Below, piece by piece: positions 1 through 7,043 of a stretch of 12,322 nt of DNA. The notes below the pieces were generated by a model that saw only the letters and a program-made list of their open reading frames with translations, did no database searches and was not told the origin of the DNA. The position numbers and the translations under genes are program-made. Source of the stretch: UBA10210 sp964408425 (lineage in GTDB: Archaea; Micrarchaeota; Micrarchaeia; Norongarragalinales; Norongarragalinaceae). The first letter of the stretch is position 1. The number at the start of each line of letters is the position of its first letter. The stretch lies in contig CAYOZI010000023.1 of assembly GCA_964408425.1 (NCBI GenBank), positions 1-12,322 of the forward strand. Reading direction: 5' to 3'.

Positions 1-732
1 GACAAGATTCTTTTCGACAACTACTGGTTCGGGCAGTGGGGCACGTACAAAGCCAAGAAACACGGGAGGCTTTTGAAGCTCGACGCGTACGAAACCCTGT
101 TTTTGATGAAGCACGCTTCCCTCAAATGCAACGTCCAGGAAAAGCGCATTATCCAGGAAGCCCAGCAAAGGAGGAGCGACTTCCTTGCATTATACAACGT
201 CTACGAAGATTTCCGGATGAGAGGTTTTGTAGTAAAAACGGGCTTCAAGTTCGGAACGCACTTCAGGCTGTATTTTCCCGGCGCTATTCCCGGAAGGGAG
301 GAAGGCGAATGGATCCATTCCAAGCACGTCATCCACGTTTTCCCGCGGGAAACGAAAATGTTGATAAGCGAATGGAGCCGGGCCATCCGAGTAGCCCACG
401 GAGTCCGCAAAACGTTCATTCTCGCCATTCCGGGCGAAAAGAAAGTCGAGAAAGAAGAACTGGACTTTTTGTTATATCACCGCGGGAAGAACGGGCTGAT
501 AGAAAACCCGAAGGACGGAAAGCCGCAGTTCGTGATGATGGCGTTGAGCGAGGAAGAGGAGATCGGCGGCGCGGAATTGGCGAGGGCTATCGAACGCGCC
601 AAGCAATTGGGACTCGACTTGATTCTCGCCATCTGCGACAGGGAAACGAGCATCACGTATTACAGGATAAAGAGAATCGAATTGCCGAAGAGCAAGTTCG
701 AATACTACGAGATAGAGTGGATACAGCCGTGA
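1..732 (+). CDS. endA: tRNA-intron (splicing) endonuclease EndA, 5'-truncated by window edge
   Basis: EndA cuts introns out of pre-tRNA and other RNAs at bulge-helix-bulge motifs. The frame is open from base 1, so the true start lies outside the window; the TTG at 73 is not the start because upstream codons already read as the family's N-terminal domain (a FDNYWFGQWG-like stretch before KLDAYETLFLM). The catalytic domain follows, with the YNVYEDFRMRG and VVKTGFKFGTHFRLY blocks. The three catalytic residues are visible: Tyr (codon 271-273), His (316-318) and Lys (409-411, in AHGVRKTFILAI). In single-unit archaeal enzymes the final hairpin follows at once. Here about 100 more residues follow the FILAI strand, and they look like a second, non-catalytic copy of the C-terminal fold (ARAIERAKQLGLDLILAI, then CDRETSITYYRI). 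That resembles the three-unit epsilon2 enzymes described from ARMAN archaea; this architecture call is an inference. The stop is followed closely by lysS. Confidence 0.9.
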   Translation, partial: DKILFDNYWFGQWGTYKAKKHGRLLKLDAYETLFLMKHASLKCNVQEKRIIQEAQQRRSDFLALYNVYEDFRMRGFVVKTGFKFGTHFRLYFPGAIPGREEGEWIHSKHVIHVFPRETKMLISEWSRAIRVAHGVRKTFILAIPGEKKVEKEELDFLLYHRGKNGLIENPKDGKPQFVMMALSEEEEIGGAELARAIERAKQLGLDLILAICDRETSITYYRIKRIELPKSKFEYYEIEWIQP

Positions 733-741
733 GTGAAGGAA

Positions 742-2295
742 ATGACTGAAAAAGAAAGCATGTTCTGGGCGGACCAGATTGCGCGCGAGGCGAAGCCGTT
801 CAAAGAAAAGCACGTTGTCGGCGACGCGAAAACGCCTTCAGGAAGGATTCACGTCGGCTCGTTGCGAGGAGTGGTTATCCACGATTTAATCAACAAGTCC
901 ATCCTCGACTCCGGTCAGAATAGCGAGTACGTTTATCGTTTCGACGATTTCGACCCGATGGACGGGTTTCCGCCCGAATTGCCCGCCTCTTTCAAAAAAC
1001 ACATGGGCGAGCCGTTATGCAACATCCCCTCCCCCGAAAAAGGATTCGATTCGCTGGCGGAATATTACGCGCTCGAATTCAAGGGGGTTTTCGAAAAACT
1101 CGGCTGTAATCCTAAAATCGTCTGGGCGAGCGAAGCTTACAAGAAAGGCAAGATGAACGAATTAGTAAGGAAAGCGTTGGAGAACGCCGAGAAAATCCGC
1201 GAGATAAACGTGCGCGTAAGCGGGGCGAAGAAAAGCGAAGGGTGGCTGCCGATAAACGTGGTTTGCGAAAAGTGCGGGAAGATTGGAACCACGCACGTTA
1301 CCGATTTCGACGGGAAGACCGTGGCGTACAAATGCGCCGGGGCGAAATACGCGGACGGATGCAATTTCGAATCCCGAATAAGCCCGTTCGACGGGAACGC
1401 GAAATTAACCTGGAAGGTGGAATGGGCGGCGCAATTTTCCCTTTACGAAGTTACGGTGGAAGGCGCGGGGAAAGACCATTATGCGGCCGGAGGGTCGAGG
1501 GAAGTGGCGAGCAGGGTTACTGAAGAGGTTTTCGGCTATCCGAATCCGTACAACTTCCCTTACGAGTTTTTCCTTTTGGGCGGAAAGAAAATGTCTTCCT
1601 CGAAAGGGATAGGCGTGAGCGCGAAGGGCGTGAGCGACTCCGTGCCTTCCGAATTGCTCAGATTTTTGTTCACGCGTTACAAACCGAGAACTGCCATCGA
1701 CTTCAACCCGGAAGGTGAGACGATTCCGAGGTTGTACGACGATTGGGACAAGTTTGCAGGAGTGTATTTCGGAAGGGACGAGGTTAGGGATCCGGATGTT
1801 CCCAGAATATTCGCGTTAAGCCAGCTGCACGGAAAGCCGAAAGACCATTTCCGCGCCCCGTTTTCCTTCGTCTCTTTTCTCGTTCAATTGCCGGTAGTGG
1901 ATTTACACAAGGCAATGGAAAAATACAAGGGAAGGGCTTTGACCGAGGAGGAAAAGAAAGAGTTGAAGCAGAGGGCGGAATACGCGAGATTGTGGCTGGA
2001 AAAGTTTGCCGGAGACGAGGCGAGAATAACGATTTCCAAAAAACCGGATTGGAACGGGGTTTCGGAAGGCGCGAAAGGTGCGTTGTCGGAATTCGCCGGG
2101 TTTTTGGGCTTGAATGAAAAAGAGCAGGGAGAGAAAATACGCGTTGTTTGCGAAAATAACGGGATTTCCGTGCAAGAGTTTTTCAAAAGCGCTTACAAGA
2201 TATTCATTTCCAAGGACAAAGGCCCTAGGCTCATGCCTTTCCTGAACGCTTTGGACAAGGGTTTCGTGGAAAAAAGGCTGAAGGGCGAAGGTTGA
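742..2295 (+). CDS. lysS: Class I lysyl-tRNA synthetase
   Basis: Charges tRNA-Lys with lysine in the cytoplasm using ATP. This is the class I form typical of many archaea, not the class II enzyme of most bacteria. The HIGH-type signature lies in TPSGRIHVGSLRG (about residues 31-43) and the KMSKS loop reads KMSSSK (about 283-288). Between them is a zinc-finger-like segment with CEKCG and later Cys residues. Length is about 517 residues, normal for the family. Start choice is uncertain. GTG at 733 directly follows the endA stop. ATG at 742 has an AAGGA just upstream, but very close. ATG at 760 gives MFWADQIAREA, which matches the usual MHWAD-like start of the family but lacks a ribosome site. 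I chose 742. The gene is probably cotranscribed with endA. tRNA-Lys(UUU), its substrate, is encoded at 4923. Confidence 0.95.
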   Translation: MTEKESMFWADQIAREAKPFKEKHVVGDAKTPSGRIHVGSLRGVVIHDLINKSILDSGQNSEYVYRFDDFDPMDGFPPELPASFKKHMGEPLCNIPSPEKGFDSLAEYYALEFKGVFEKLGCNPKIVWASEAYKKGKMNELVRKALENAEKIREINVRVSGAKKSEGWLPINVVCEKCGKIGTTHVTDFDGKTVAYKCAGAKYADGCNFESRISPFDGNAKLTWKVEWAAQFSLYEVTVEGAGKDHYAAGGSREVASRVTEEVFGYPNPYNFPYEFFLLGGKKMSSSKGIGVSAKGVSDSVPSELLRFLFTRYKPRTAIDFNPEGETIPRLYDDWDKFAGVYFGRDEVRDPDVPRIFALSQLHGKPKDHFRAPFSFVSFLVQLPVVDLHKAMEKYKGRALTEEEKKELKQRAEYARLWLEKFAGDEARITISKKPDWNGVSEGAKGALSEFAGFLGLNEKEQGEKIRVVCENNGISVQEFFKSAYKIFISKDKGPRLMPFLNALDKGFVEKRLKGEG

Positions 2296-2355
2296 AAAGA
2301 GGCTTCAAACCAAATTTTCTAACCTGCTTTTTAGGACACGGTGGGATGCGAGCGT

Positions 2356-3570
2356 ATGGCTCAAGCTGAATTGAACATTGGAACAGTCGGTCACGTGGAC
2401 CACGGTAAATCCACGCTAGTCCAGGCTCTGACCGGAAAATTCCCCGACACCCACTCTGAAGAACTCAAGAGGGGAATTACAATCAAGCTGGGATATGCCG
2501 AATCAGTATTCAGGAAGTGCCCTTCATGCCCGACGCCGCAATGCTATACGGTCGAAAAGAAGTGCGGGCAGTGCGGAGGGCAAACCGATGAATTGCGCAA
2601 GGTTTCTTTCCTCGATTCTCCGGGCCACGAAACGCTCATGGCTACTGTGATTGCGGCTTCAAGCATCATGGACGGAACGCTGTTCGTGATTGCCGCTAAC
2701 GAAGAATGCCCGCAACCGCAGACTGTCGAGCATTTGATGATTCTCGAAGCGTCGGGAATCGAAAAAATAATCGTCGTGCAAAACAAGGTCGACTTGGTTG
2801 CAAAGGAAAAAGTTATCGAACATTACAACCAAATCAAGGCGTTCTTGAAGGGAACGCGTTTCGAAAACGCGCCGATCATCCCCTCGGTTGCGAACGTGAA
2901 AGGGAATTTGGATGCGTTGATCCAGGCTATCGAGGAAAACATTCCCACTCCGAAACGGGAAAAGCAGGATTCGCGCGGAAAGCTTTTCGTTGCTAGAAGC
3001 TTTGACGTGAACAAGCCGGGCGCTGCAATCGAAGGTTTGAAGGGAGGCGTTTTGGGCGGAAGCATAGTGCAGGGGGTATTGCGCGTCGGCGATGAGATAG
3101 AGATTTTGCCCGGTGCGCTGAGGATGAAGAAAAACAAGGAATACTACCAGCCGCTGTCCACGAAAATTGTTGCGTTGTTTGCAGAAAAGGAAAAGCTGGA
3201 AGAAGCCAGGCCCGGAGGGTTGATAGCAATAGGAACGCAGCTCGACCCTTCGCTCACGCGTTCAGATTCATTGGTTGGAAGCGTTTTGGGAAAGAAGGAA
3301 AACCTCCCCCAAGTTTATTCCGAACTTAATGTTCATATAACGCCCATGGAACGGTTGCTGCAAAAGTTTCCCGAATCGTTCAAGCCGAACGAGCCACTGG
3401 TTTTGGGGGTTGGAACTGCCACCACAGTTGGTTTCGTCGTCGAGCAGAAGAAGAAGGGAGTGAAAATACTTTTGAAAAAGCCCATTTGCTTCGATGAAAA
3501 CGACAAAATCGCGGTCATGAGAAGGGCTGAAAACCGATGGAGATTGTACGGAACCGCGAAAATAGCTTGA
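2356..3570 (+). CDS. eif2g: Translation initiation factor aIF2 subunit gamma (GTPase)
   Basis: GTP-binding core of the aIF2 heterotrimer, which brings initiator Met-tRNA to the small ribosomal subunit. The G1 motif GHVDHGKS is at residues 12-19, switch 1 carries RGITIKLGYA, the zinc knuckle has Cys55, Cys58, Cys70 and Cys73, G3 is DSPGHE (87-92) and G4 is NKVD (143-146). The beta-barrel domains follow, including GGVLGGSIVQGVLRVGDEIE. At 404 residues it has the usual length. ATG 2356 is preferred over GTG 2341 because it gives the family start MAQAELNIGTVGHVDHG and has GGTGGG at 2340-2345, ten bases upstream. A 60-base gap separates it from lysS. It is the first gene of a widespread archaeal string that resumes at the PIN gene at 5868. 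Confidence 0.97.
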   Translation: MAQAELNIGTVGHVDHGKSTLVQALTGKFPDTHSEELKRGITIKLGYAESVFRKCPSCPTPQCYTVEKKCGQCGGQTDELRKVSFLDSPGHETLMATVIAASSIMDGTLFVIAANEECPQPQTVEHLMILEASGIEKIIVVQNKVDLVAKEKVIEHYNQIKAFLKGTRFENAPIIPSVANVKGNLDALIQAIEENIPTPKREKQDSRGKLFVARSFDVNKPGAAIEGLKGGVLGGSIVQGVLRVGDEIEILPGALRMKKNKEYYQPLSTKIVALFAEKEKLEEARPGGLIAIGTQLDPSLTRSDSLVGSVLGKKENLPQVYSELNVHITPMERLLQKFPESFKPNEPLVLGVGTATTVGFVVEQKKKGVKILLKKPICFDENDKIAVMRRAENRWRLYGTAKIA

Positions 3571-3580
3571 GGGGTTAGGA

Positions 3581-4216
3581 ATGAGGTTGGTTTTGCTCGG
3601 GCCTCCCGGAAGCGGAAAGGGAACGCTGGGAACAAAGCTTGCGGATGCGAAAGGCATTCCCCACTTGAGCACTGGCGACATTCTCAGAATGGAGATGGGC
3701 GACGGAACGGAATTGGGCAGGAAAATTTCGCCCATAGTGAATTCAGGCAAACTCATTCCCGACGAAATGATGGTCGAGATCCTGAAGAAAAGGCTGGAGA
3801 GGGAGGACTGCGAGGAGGGATTCGTTCTCGACGGTTTCCCCCGCACCGTAACCCAGGCAATCGCTTTCGACTCGATGCTGTCCGACTTGAACTTGGAATT
3901 GGACGCGGTTTTGCTTCTTGTGGTTTCGCAAAAGGAAGTCGTGAGAAGGCTTTCAGGAAGGAGGGTATGCATACAGTGCGGAAGCGTGTATCCCGCTGAT
4001 TTCAGGCAAGGCGTTTGCGAAAAGTGCGGCGGGAGATTGGGAGTAAGGGAGGACGACAAGCCGGAAGTAATGAAAAAAAGAATGGAAGTTTACGAAAATC
4101 AAACCGCTCCTTTGATAGATTATTACCGAACGAAGGATTTGATTTTGGAAGTGGACGGGGAGCAGAATCCTGAAAAGGTTTTGAAGGACGTCCTCGCGGT
4201 TTTGAAAGACGTTTGA
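3581..4216 (+). CDS. adk: Adenylate kinase, long zinc-LID form
   Basis: Interconverts AMP plus ATP and two ADP in the cytoplasm. The P-loop is GPPGSGKGT (residues 7-15), the AMP-binding site includes STGDILR and DGFPRT (84-89), and the LID domain carries four cysteines (130, 133, 146, 149) in a CxxC...CxxC zinc arrangement. This is the 211-residue bacterial-type enzyme, distinct from the short archaeal AdkA of methanogens and Sulfolobus. The ATG follows the aIF2-gamma stop by 10 bases, with GAGGGG overlapping that stop as the ribosome site, so the two are likely cotranscribed. Adk is not a usual member of this string, which suggests insertion or rearrangement here. Confidence 0.96.
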   Translation: MRLVLLGPPGSGKGTLGTKLADAKGIPHLSTGDILRMEMGDGTELGRKISPIVNSGKLIPDEMMVEILKKRLEREDCEEGFVLDGFPRTVTQAIAFDSMLSDLNLELDAVLLLVVSQKEVVRRLSGRRVCIQCGSVYPADFRQGVCEKCGGRLGVREDDKPEVMKKRMEVYENQTAPLIDYYRTKDLILEVDGEQNPEKVLKDVLAVLKDV

Positions 4217-4295
4217 ATAAAGGATTAAAACCGCGGTACAACCAAATTCTTTTTGTTTCAAAGGGCTCGTCTTCTTGTTGTGTTGGCGAGTTAGG

Positions 4296-4302
4296 TTAAT
4301 TA
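4296..4302 (+). promoter_or_regulatory. Possible TATA box for the YdeI-family gene
   Basis: TTAATTA is centred about 29 bases before ATG 4328, and no Shine-Dalgarno precedes that ATG. This geometry fits a leaderless archaeal transcript. A short inverted repeat (ATTAC, four bases, GTAAT, 4299-4312) overlaps it and could be an operator, but its arms are only 5 bp. Weak evidence. Confidence 0.28.
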
Positions 4303-4327
4303 CGCATGTAATGGAATTGTGTTGTGA

Positions 4328-4882
4328 ATGAGAGAAACTCTTTATATGACAAGGAGGGACGATTGGCGAGCGTGGCTGGAGAAGAATCACAAACGCAAGA
4401 AAGAAATTTGGCTTATCTATTACAAGAAAAGTTCTGGAAAGCCCCGAATAAGCTATGATGATGCTGTTGAAGAGGCGATCTGCTTCGGTTGGATAGACTC
4501 GACCGTAAAGAAAATAGACGGTGAAAAATTCGCGCAGCGTTTCACGCCACGCAAAAAGACAAGCGTCTGGTCCAAACTTAACAAAATGCGCGTAAGGAAA
4601 ATGATGAAGGCAGGGAAGATGAAACAAGCAGGATTGGAGGCATTCGGGCGTACTGGAAGTAACCAACGTGCGCTCATTGCAGCGGAAAACCTCAAACCTC
4701 CCAGCGACATGAAAAATGCTCTGATGGCTAACAATAAATCCTGGCAGAATTTCCAGAACTTCCCACCAACTGCAAGGAAACTCTACATATGGTGGGTCGC
4801 AACAGCCAGACGTCCTGAAACTAAGGAAAAAAGGATAAAAGAAACCGTGAAAAGATGTAGCATGAACAGAAGGTTGTATTAA
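4328..4882 (+). CDS. YdeI/OmpD-associated family protein (COG4430-like)
   Basis: Recognised from the family pattern: TRRDDWRAWLEKNH, then KEIWLIYYKKSSGKP, ISYDDAVEEAICFGWIDS, KFAQRFTPRK, SVWSKLNK, and a C-terminal segment with FQNFPPTARKLYIWWVATARRPET. Members are small soluble proteins of unknown biochemistry, common in bacteria; the E. coli gene name comes from an association with OmpD and peptide resistance, and no activity can be assigned here. The 184 residues cover the whole family length. ATG 4328 gives the full N-terminus; ATG 4346 (MTRRDDW) is possible. It is separated from adk by 111 bases, has no Shine-Dalgarno, and its base and codon use seem less like the neighbours (more AT, fewer of the local GAA/TTC-rich runs). 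With its position beside a tRNA gene, this suggests lateral acquisition from bacteria. Confidence 0.82.
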   Translation: MRETLYMTRRDDWRAWLEKNHKRKKEIWLIYYKKSSGKPRISYDDAVEEAICFGWIDSTVKKIDGEKFAQRFTPRKKTSVWSKLNKMRVRKMMKAGKMKQAGLEAFGRTGSNQRALIAAENLKPPSDMKNALMANNKSWQNFQNFPPTARKLYIWWVATARRPETKEKRIKETVKRCSMNRRLY

Positions 4883-4884
4883 AA
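4877..4884 (+). promoter_or_regulatory. Possible TATA box for tRNA-Lys
   Basis: TATTAAAA lies about 40 bases before the tRNA 5' end, overlapping the end of the YdeI-family gene. It would place transcription start near 4905-4910, leaving a leader of about 15 bases for RNase P to remove. Judged on sequence and spacing only. Confidence 0.28.
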
Positions 4885-4922
4885 TGGTAGGTGTGACCAC
4901 GAAGGCGTAATGTAATAGTAAT

Positions 4923-4997
4923 GGGCTCGTAGCTCAGCTTGGCTAGAGCGCCTGGCTTTTAACCAGGAGGTCGTGGGTCCAAATCCCGCCGAGCCCG
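4923..4997 (+). tRNA. tRNA-Lys, anticodon UUU
   Basis: Complete cloverleaf. The acceptor stem GGGCTCG (4923-4929) pairs perfectly with CGAGCCC (4990-4996). The D arm is GCTC...GAGC, and the anticodon stem CCTGG/CCAGG encloses loop CTTTTAA with anticodon TTT at 4958-4960. The variable loop is AGGTC. The T stem is GTGGG/CCCGC with one wobble pair and loop TCCAAAT. The discriminator is G (4997), as in other archaeal tRNA-Lys. CCA is not encoded and no intron is present. The T loop has C where U55 is normally found (see findings). It decodes AAA/AAG and is therefore expected to carry t6A37, made by the Kae1/Sua5/Bud32 enzymes encoded downstream. The HAD gene begins 26 bases after it, so a joint transcript is possible. 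Confidence 0.97.
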
Positions 4998-5022
4998 CAT
5001 TAAAAACGAGGGTAGGAAAAAA

Positions 5023-5871
5023 ATGCCTTTGATCGGTTGGGTCAGGGATTCCGCTTTGTTTGCAGTAAGGCGAATTTCCCGCAACACCGGAGTGAAAACG
5101 AGTTTTGGTCCGGTAAAAGCCGTAGTAGTGGACTTGGACGGCTTGCTTTACGACGGCAACCACATGGCTCGCTTGAACGAAGTCACTTCAGGAAACAGCA
5201 AGATAGTCCAATCGGAAGCGAGAAAATTTCTTTCCGGAAAGACAACGCCCAACGACGCCATGTACGCCATCCTGCAAAACGCAATCCAATCAGGTTTGAA
5301 CGAAATGCACGTGACGCAAGCTGCGCTTTACTTCGAAAGGAAAACCAACCCCGCGATAGTGAACGCTCTGGTGCGAGCCCAAAACAACGGGATTAAGGTA
5401 ATTTTCGCCACGCGCGGCTTCAAGCTGTTCGGCGAAAAACTGGCTGACGTACTGGCGGAAAAGCACGGGCTGATCGTCGACCACGTCGTAGGAGCAGAGC
5501 ACGAGTCTGAAGGAAAACGTATTACCGGCGTCAGCAAGATAATCGGTCTTTCCGGCGGAAACTTTAGGTTGAATCTGGGCGGGAAACAAAAAACGATTCC
5601 GGTTTCCACCAAATGGGCTGAAGTCAAACGCCTTGGTTTCGACTTGAGCAAGACTGTAATGCTTACCAACGACCTGCTTGATTCCGGAGACTTGAAGCAA
5701 ACCAAGGTAGGAGTGATGATTTCCCAAGGGCGCCACAGCAAAGACCACAGTGAAAGCATAGGGGCGGTAATGGGGCTGAACGACGTGTTCTGGCACAAGC
5801 ACGATCCCGACTTGGAAGAACGCCTCGTGCATTTGTTCGAAAACTCGAGTTTGAAAAGGCGGAAAAAATGA
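5023..5871 (+). CDS. HAD-superfamily hydrolase-like protein
   Basis: Probable phosphatase or phosphotransferase of the haloacid dehalogenase fold; substrate unknown. Motif I is VVVDLDGLLYDG with Asp37 and Asp39, motif II is VIFATRG with Thr130, a motif III lysine is plausible in STKWAEVKRLG (Lys197), and motif IV is MLTNDLLDSGD with Asp217 and further acids. The region between motifs I and II (about residues 45-120) would be a helical cap. All catalytic positions seem kept, so it is probably active. The start at 5023 has GAGGGTAGGA just upstream. About 30 residues precede motif I and are not recognised. It lies right after tRNA-Lys and overlaps the PIN gene by ATGA, suggesting translational coupling. 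It is not a usual member of the archaeal rpo7 string. Confidence 0.8.
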   Translation: MPLIGWVRDSALFAVRRISRNTGVKTSFGPVKAVVVDLDGLLYDGNHMARLNEVTSGNSKIVQSEARKFLSGKTTPNDAMYAILQNAIQSGLNEMHVTQAALYFERKTNPAIVNALVRAQNNGIKVIFATRGFKLFGEKLADVLAEKHGLIVDHVVGAEHESEGKRITGVSKIIGLSGGNFRLNLGGKQKTIPVSTKWAEVKRLGFDLSKTVMLTNDLLDSGDLKQTKVGVMISQGRHSKDHSESIGAVMGLNDVFWHKHDPDLEERLVHLFENSSLKRRKK

Positions 5872-6203
5872 AGATTCTCGTAGACACGAACGTTTTGCTA
5901 TCTAAAACCGACTTTTTTTCCCTTGCGAAAGACGAGTTTCTCGACGCGAAGTTCTTCGTTTTGAAGCAGAGTCTCGATGAGCTCAAGGCCAAACGCCCTT
6001 CTTCGTTCAAAACCGTTGAAAAAACGCTGGAAAAAAACGGGGTTCAAATCGTGGGGGGCGTCGGCAAGGCGGACGACCTGGTTTTGGCGTGGGGGAGGAA
6101 GGAAAACGGGGTTGTGGCGACAATCGATTTCGAGCTTAAAAAAAGGTTAAAAAAGGCGGGAGTTCAAATTATTTCCTTGAAAAACGGCCAGCTGGTTTTG
6201 TAA
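5868..6203 (+). CDS. PIN-domain protein (archaeal UPF0129/Fcf1-like type)
   Basis: Small single-domain putative ribonuclease. The N-terminus KILVDTNVLL carries the first PIN aspartate (Asp6). Further acidic residues of the metal site are visible in QSLDELK, KADDLVLAW and ATIDFELKKRL. At 111 residues it has the size of the stand-alone archaeal PIN proteins usually found between aIF2-gamma and the RNA polymerase E' gene, rather than of a toxin with a partner; no antitoxin-like gene lies beside it. That context suggests a role in RNA or ribosome processing, as for the related eukaryotic Fcf1, but this is inference. ATG 5868 overlaps the HAD stop by 4 bases. Confidence 0.85.
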   Translation: MKILVDTNVLLSKTDFFSLAKDEFLDAKFFVLKQSLDELKAKRPSSFKTVEKTLEKNGVQIVGGVGKADDLVLAWGRKENGVVATIDFELKKRLKKAGVQIISLKNGQLVL

Positions 6204-6209
6204 AAATCG

Positions 6210-6216
6210 TTTTTTT
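6210..6216 (+). terminator. Possible U-tract terminator after the PIN gene
   Basis: A run of seven T residues lies 7 bases after the PIN stop codon in the 49-base gap before rpo7. Archaeal RNA polymerase often stops at such tracts without a hairpin. The downstream gene is conserved with the PIN gene in many archaea, so any termination may be partial. Confidence 0.25.
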
Positions 6217-6252
6217 CAGCCGGAATCAAAATTTGCTTTAAAGGGTGGTTTT

Positions 6253-6828
6253 TTGTATAAACTCATAACCATCGAGAAGACCGTCAGGGTACCGCCCAGC
6301 TTGTTCGGAATGAAGCTGAACGACGCGGCGCTGCAAATACTCAGGGAACAGATGGAACGAACGGTGGATAAGGAATTAGGCGTAATCGTAAGTTTGCATA
6401 ACGCCAAGATCAAGAGCACCGGAAGGGTATTGCAGGGCGACGGGGCGGCGTTTTTTGACGTCGAGTTTGAAGCTTTGGTGTTCCAGCCTCAAGTCAACGA
6501 AGTGGTTGACGGAGAGGTTTCCGAAATCGTTGAGTTCGGGGCTTTCGTGAGGATAGGCCCGATCGACGGTTTGATCCACGTTTCTCAAATCGCCAACGAC
6601 TTTTTCAGTTTCGACAAGAGAAACGGCTGGCTGTCCGGAAAGGAAACCAAGAAAACCGTGAAGAAAGGCGACAAGCTGAGAGCCAAAATAGCAACCGTGA
6701 GCTTGAAGGACACGATTGCAAGCAGCAAGATTGCGTTGACAAGCAGGCCCGAAGGGCTTGGCGGAGAGAAGAAAGAAGGGGTACGGGAAGGAAGAAAGGG
6801 AAGAGGAGCCAAGACCAACAGGCGTTAA
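6253..6828 (+). CDS. rpoE1: DNA-directed RNA polymerase subunit E' (Rpo7/RpoE1)
   Basis: Stalk subunit of archaeal RNA polymerase, the counterpart of eukaryotic Rpb7, acting in open-complex formation and in binding the emerging RNA. The N-terminal domain begins with YKLITIEKTVRVPPSLFG, as in other archaea. A C-terminal S1-type RNA-binding domain follows (about residues 83-155) with GEVSEIVEFGAFVRIGPIDGLIHVSQI. The last 25 or so residues are basic and low in complexity (RKGRGAKTNRR). The start is TTG: it gives the exact family N-terminus, and GGGTGG at 6243-6248 is the ribosome site; the first in-frame ATG is 19 codons in and would delete conserved sequence. It is followed 10 bases later by spt4. 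Confidence 0.95.
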   Translation: MYKLITIEKTVRVPPSLFGMKLNDAALQILREQMERTVDKELGVIVSLHNAKIKSTGRVLQGDGAAFFDVEFEALVFQPQVNEVVDGEVSEIVEFGAFVRIGPIDGLIHVSQIANDFFSFDKRNGWLSGKETKKTVKKGDKLRAKIATVSLKDTIASSKIALTSRPEGLGGEKKEGVREGRKGRGAKTNRR

Positions 6829-6838
6829 GGTGTAAAAA

Positions 6839-7027
6839 ATGGGTTTGGAAAAAGCTTGCAGGAAATGCAGGAGAATCGTTGATGGCGCAATATGCCCGGT
6901 CTGCCAGGAAACCAACCTCACCAAAACGTTCGAAGGTTACATAATCATTTTGAAGCCCGAAGGCTCGGAAGTCTCGACGGAAATAGGCGCCACAACGCCC
7001 GGAAAATACGCTTTGAAAATAAAGTAG
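6839..7027 (+). CDS. spt4: Transcription elongation factor Spt4 (RNAP subunit E'')
   Basis: Zinc protein that pairs with Spt5 to keep RNA polymerase processive. The 62 residues contain the family's four-cysteine site, KACRKCRRI followed by ICPVC, then the KTFEGYIIILKPEGSEVSTEIG segment and the short GKYALKIK end. Size and order are those of archaeal Spt4, always small. An AGGTG-like site just after the rpo7 stop serves translation. Its place directly after rpo7 and before rps24e is the normal archaeal order. Confidence 0.95.
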   Translation: MGLEKACRKCRRIVDGAICPVCQETNLTKTFEGYIIILKPEGSEVSTEIGATTPGKYALKIK

Positions 7028-7043
7028 AAAAGAGGAGAAGAAA

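Noticed and set aside
36..749. A 237-codon plus-strand frame overlapping endA.
   Set aside because: The alternative frame holds all EndA catalytic motifs; this one is Arg-rich and has no recognisable domain.
4299..4312. Inverted repeat ATTAC-4-GTAAT before the YdeI-family gene as an operator.
   Set aside because: Arms of 5 bp occur often by chance and no regulator gene lies nearby; noted only within the promoter entry.
3953..4900. A 315-codon minus-strand open frame covering the end of adk, the gap and the YdeI-family gene.
   Set aside because: It runs antisense to two recognised genes and its translation shows no family pattern; it is a chance frame.
5868..6203. PIN gene as the toxin of a VapBC pair.
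   Set aside because: No small antitoxin-like gene precedes it; the upstream partner is a HAD protein and the position matches the conserved stand-alone archaeal PIN gene.
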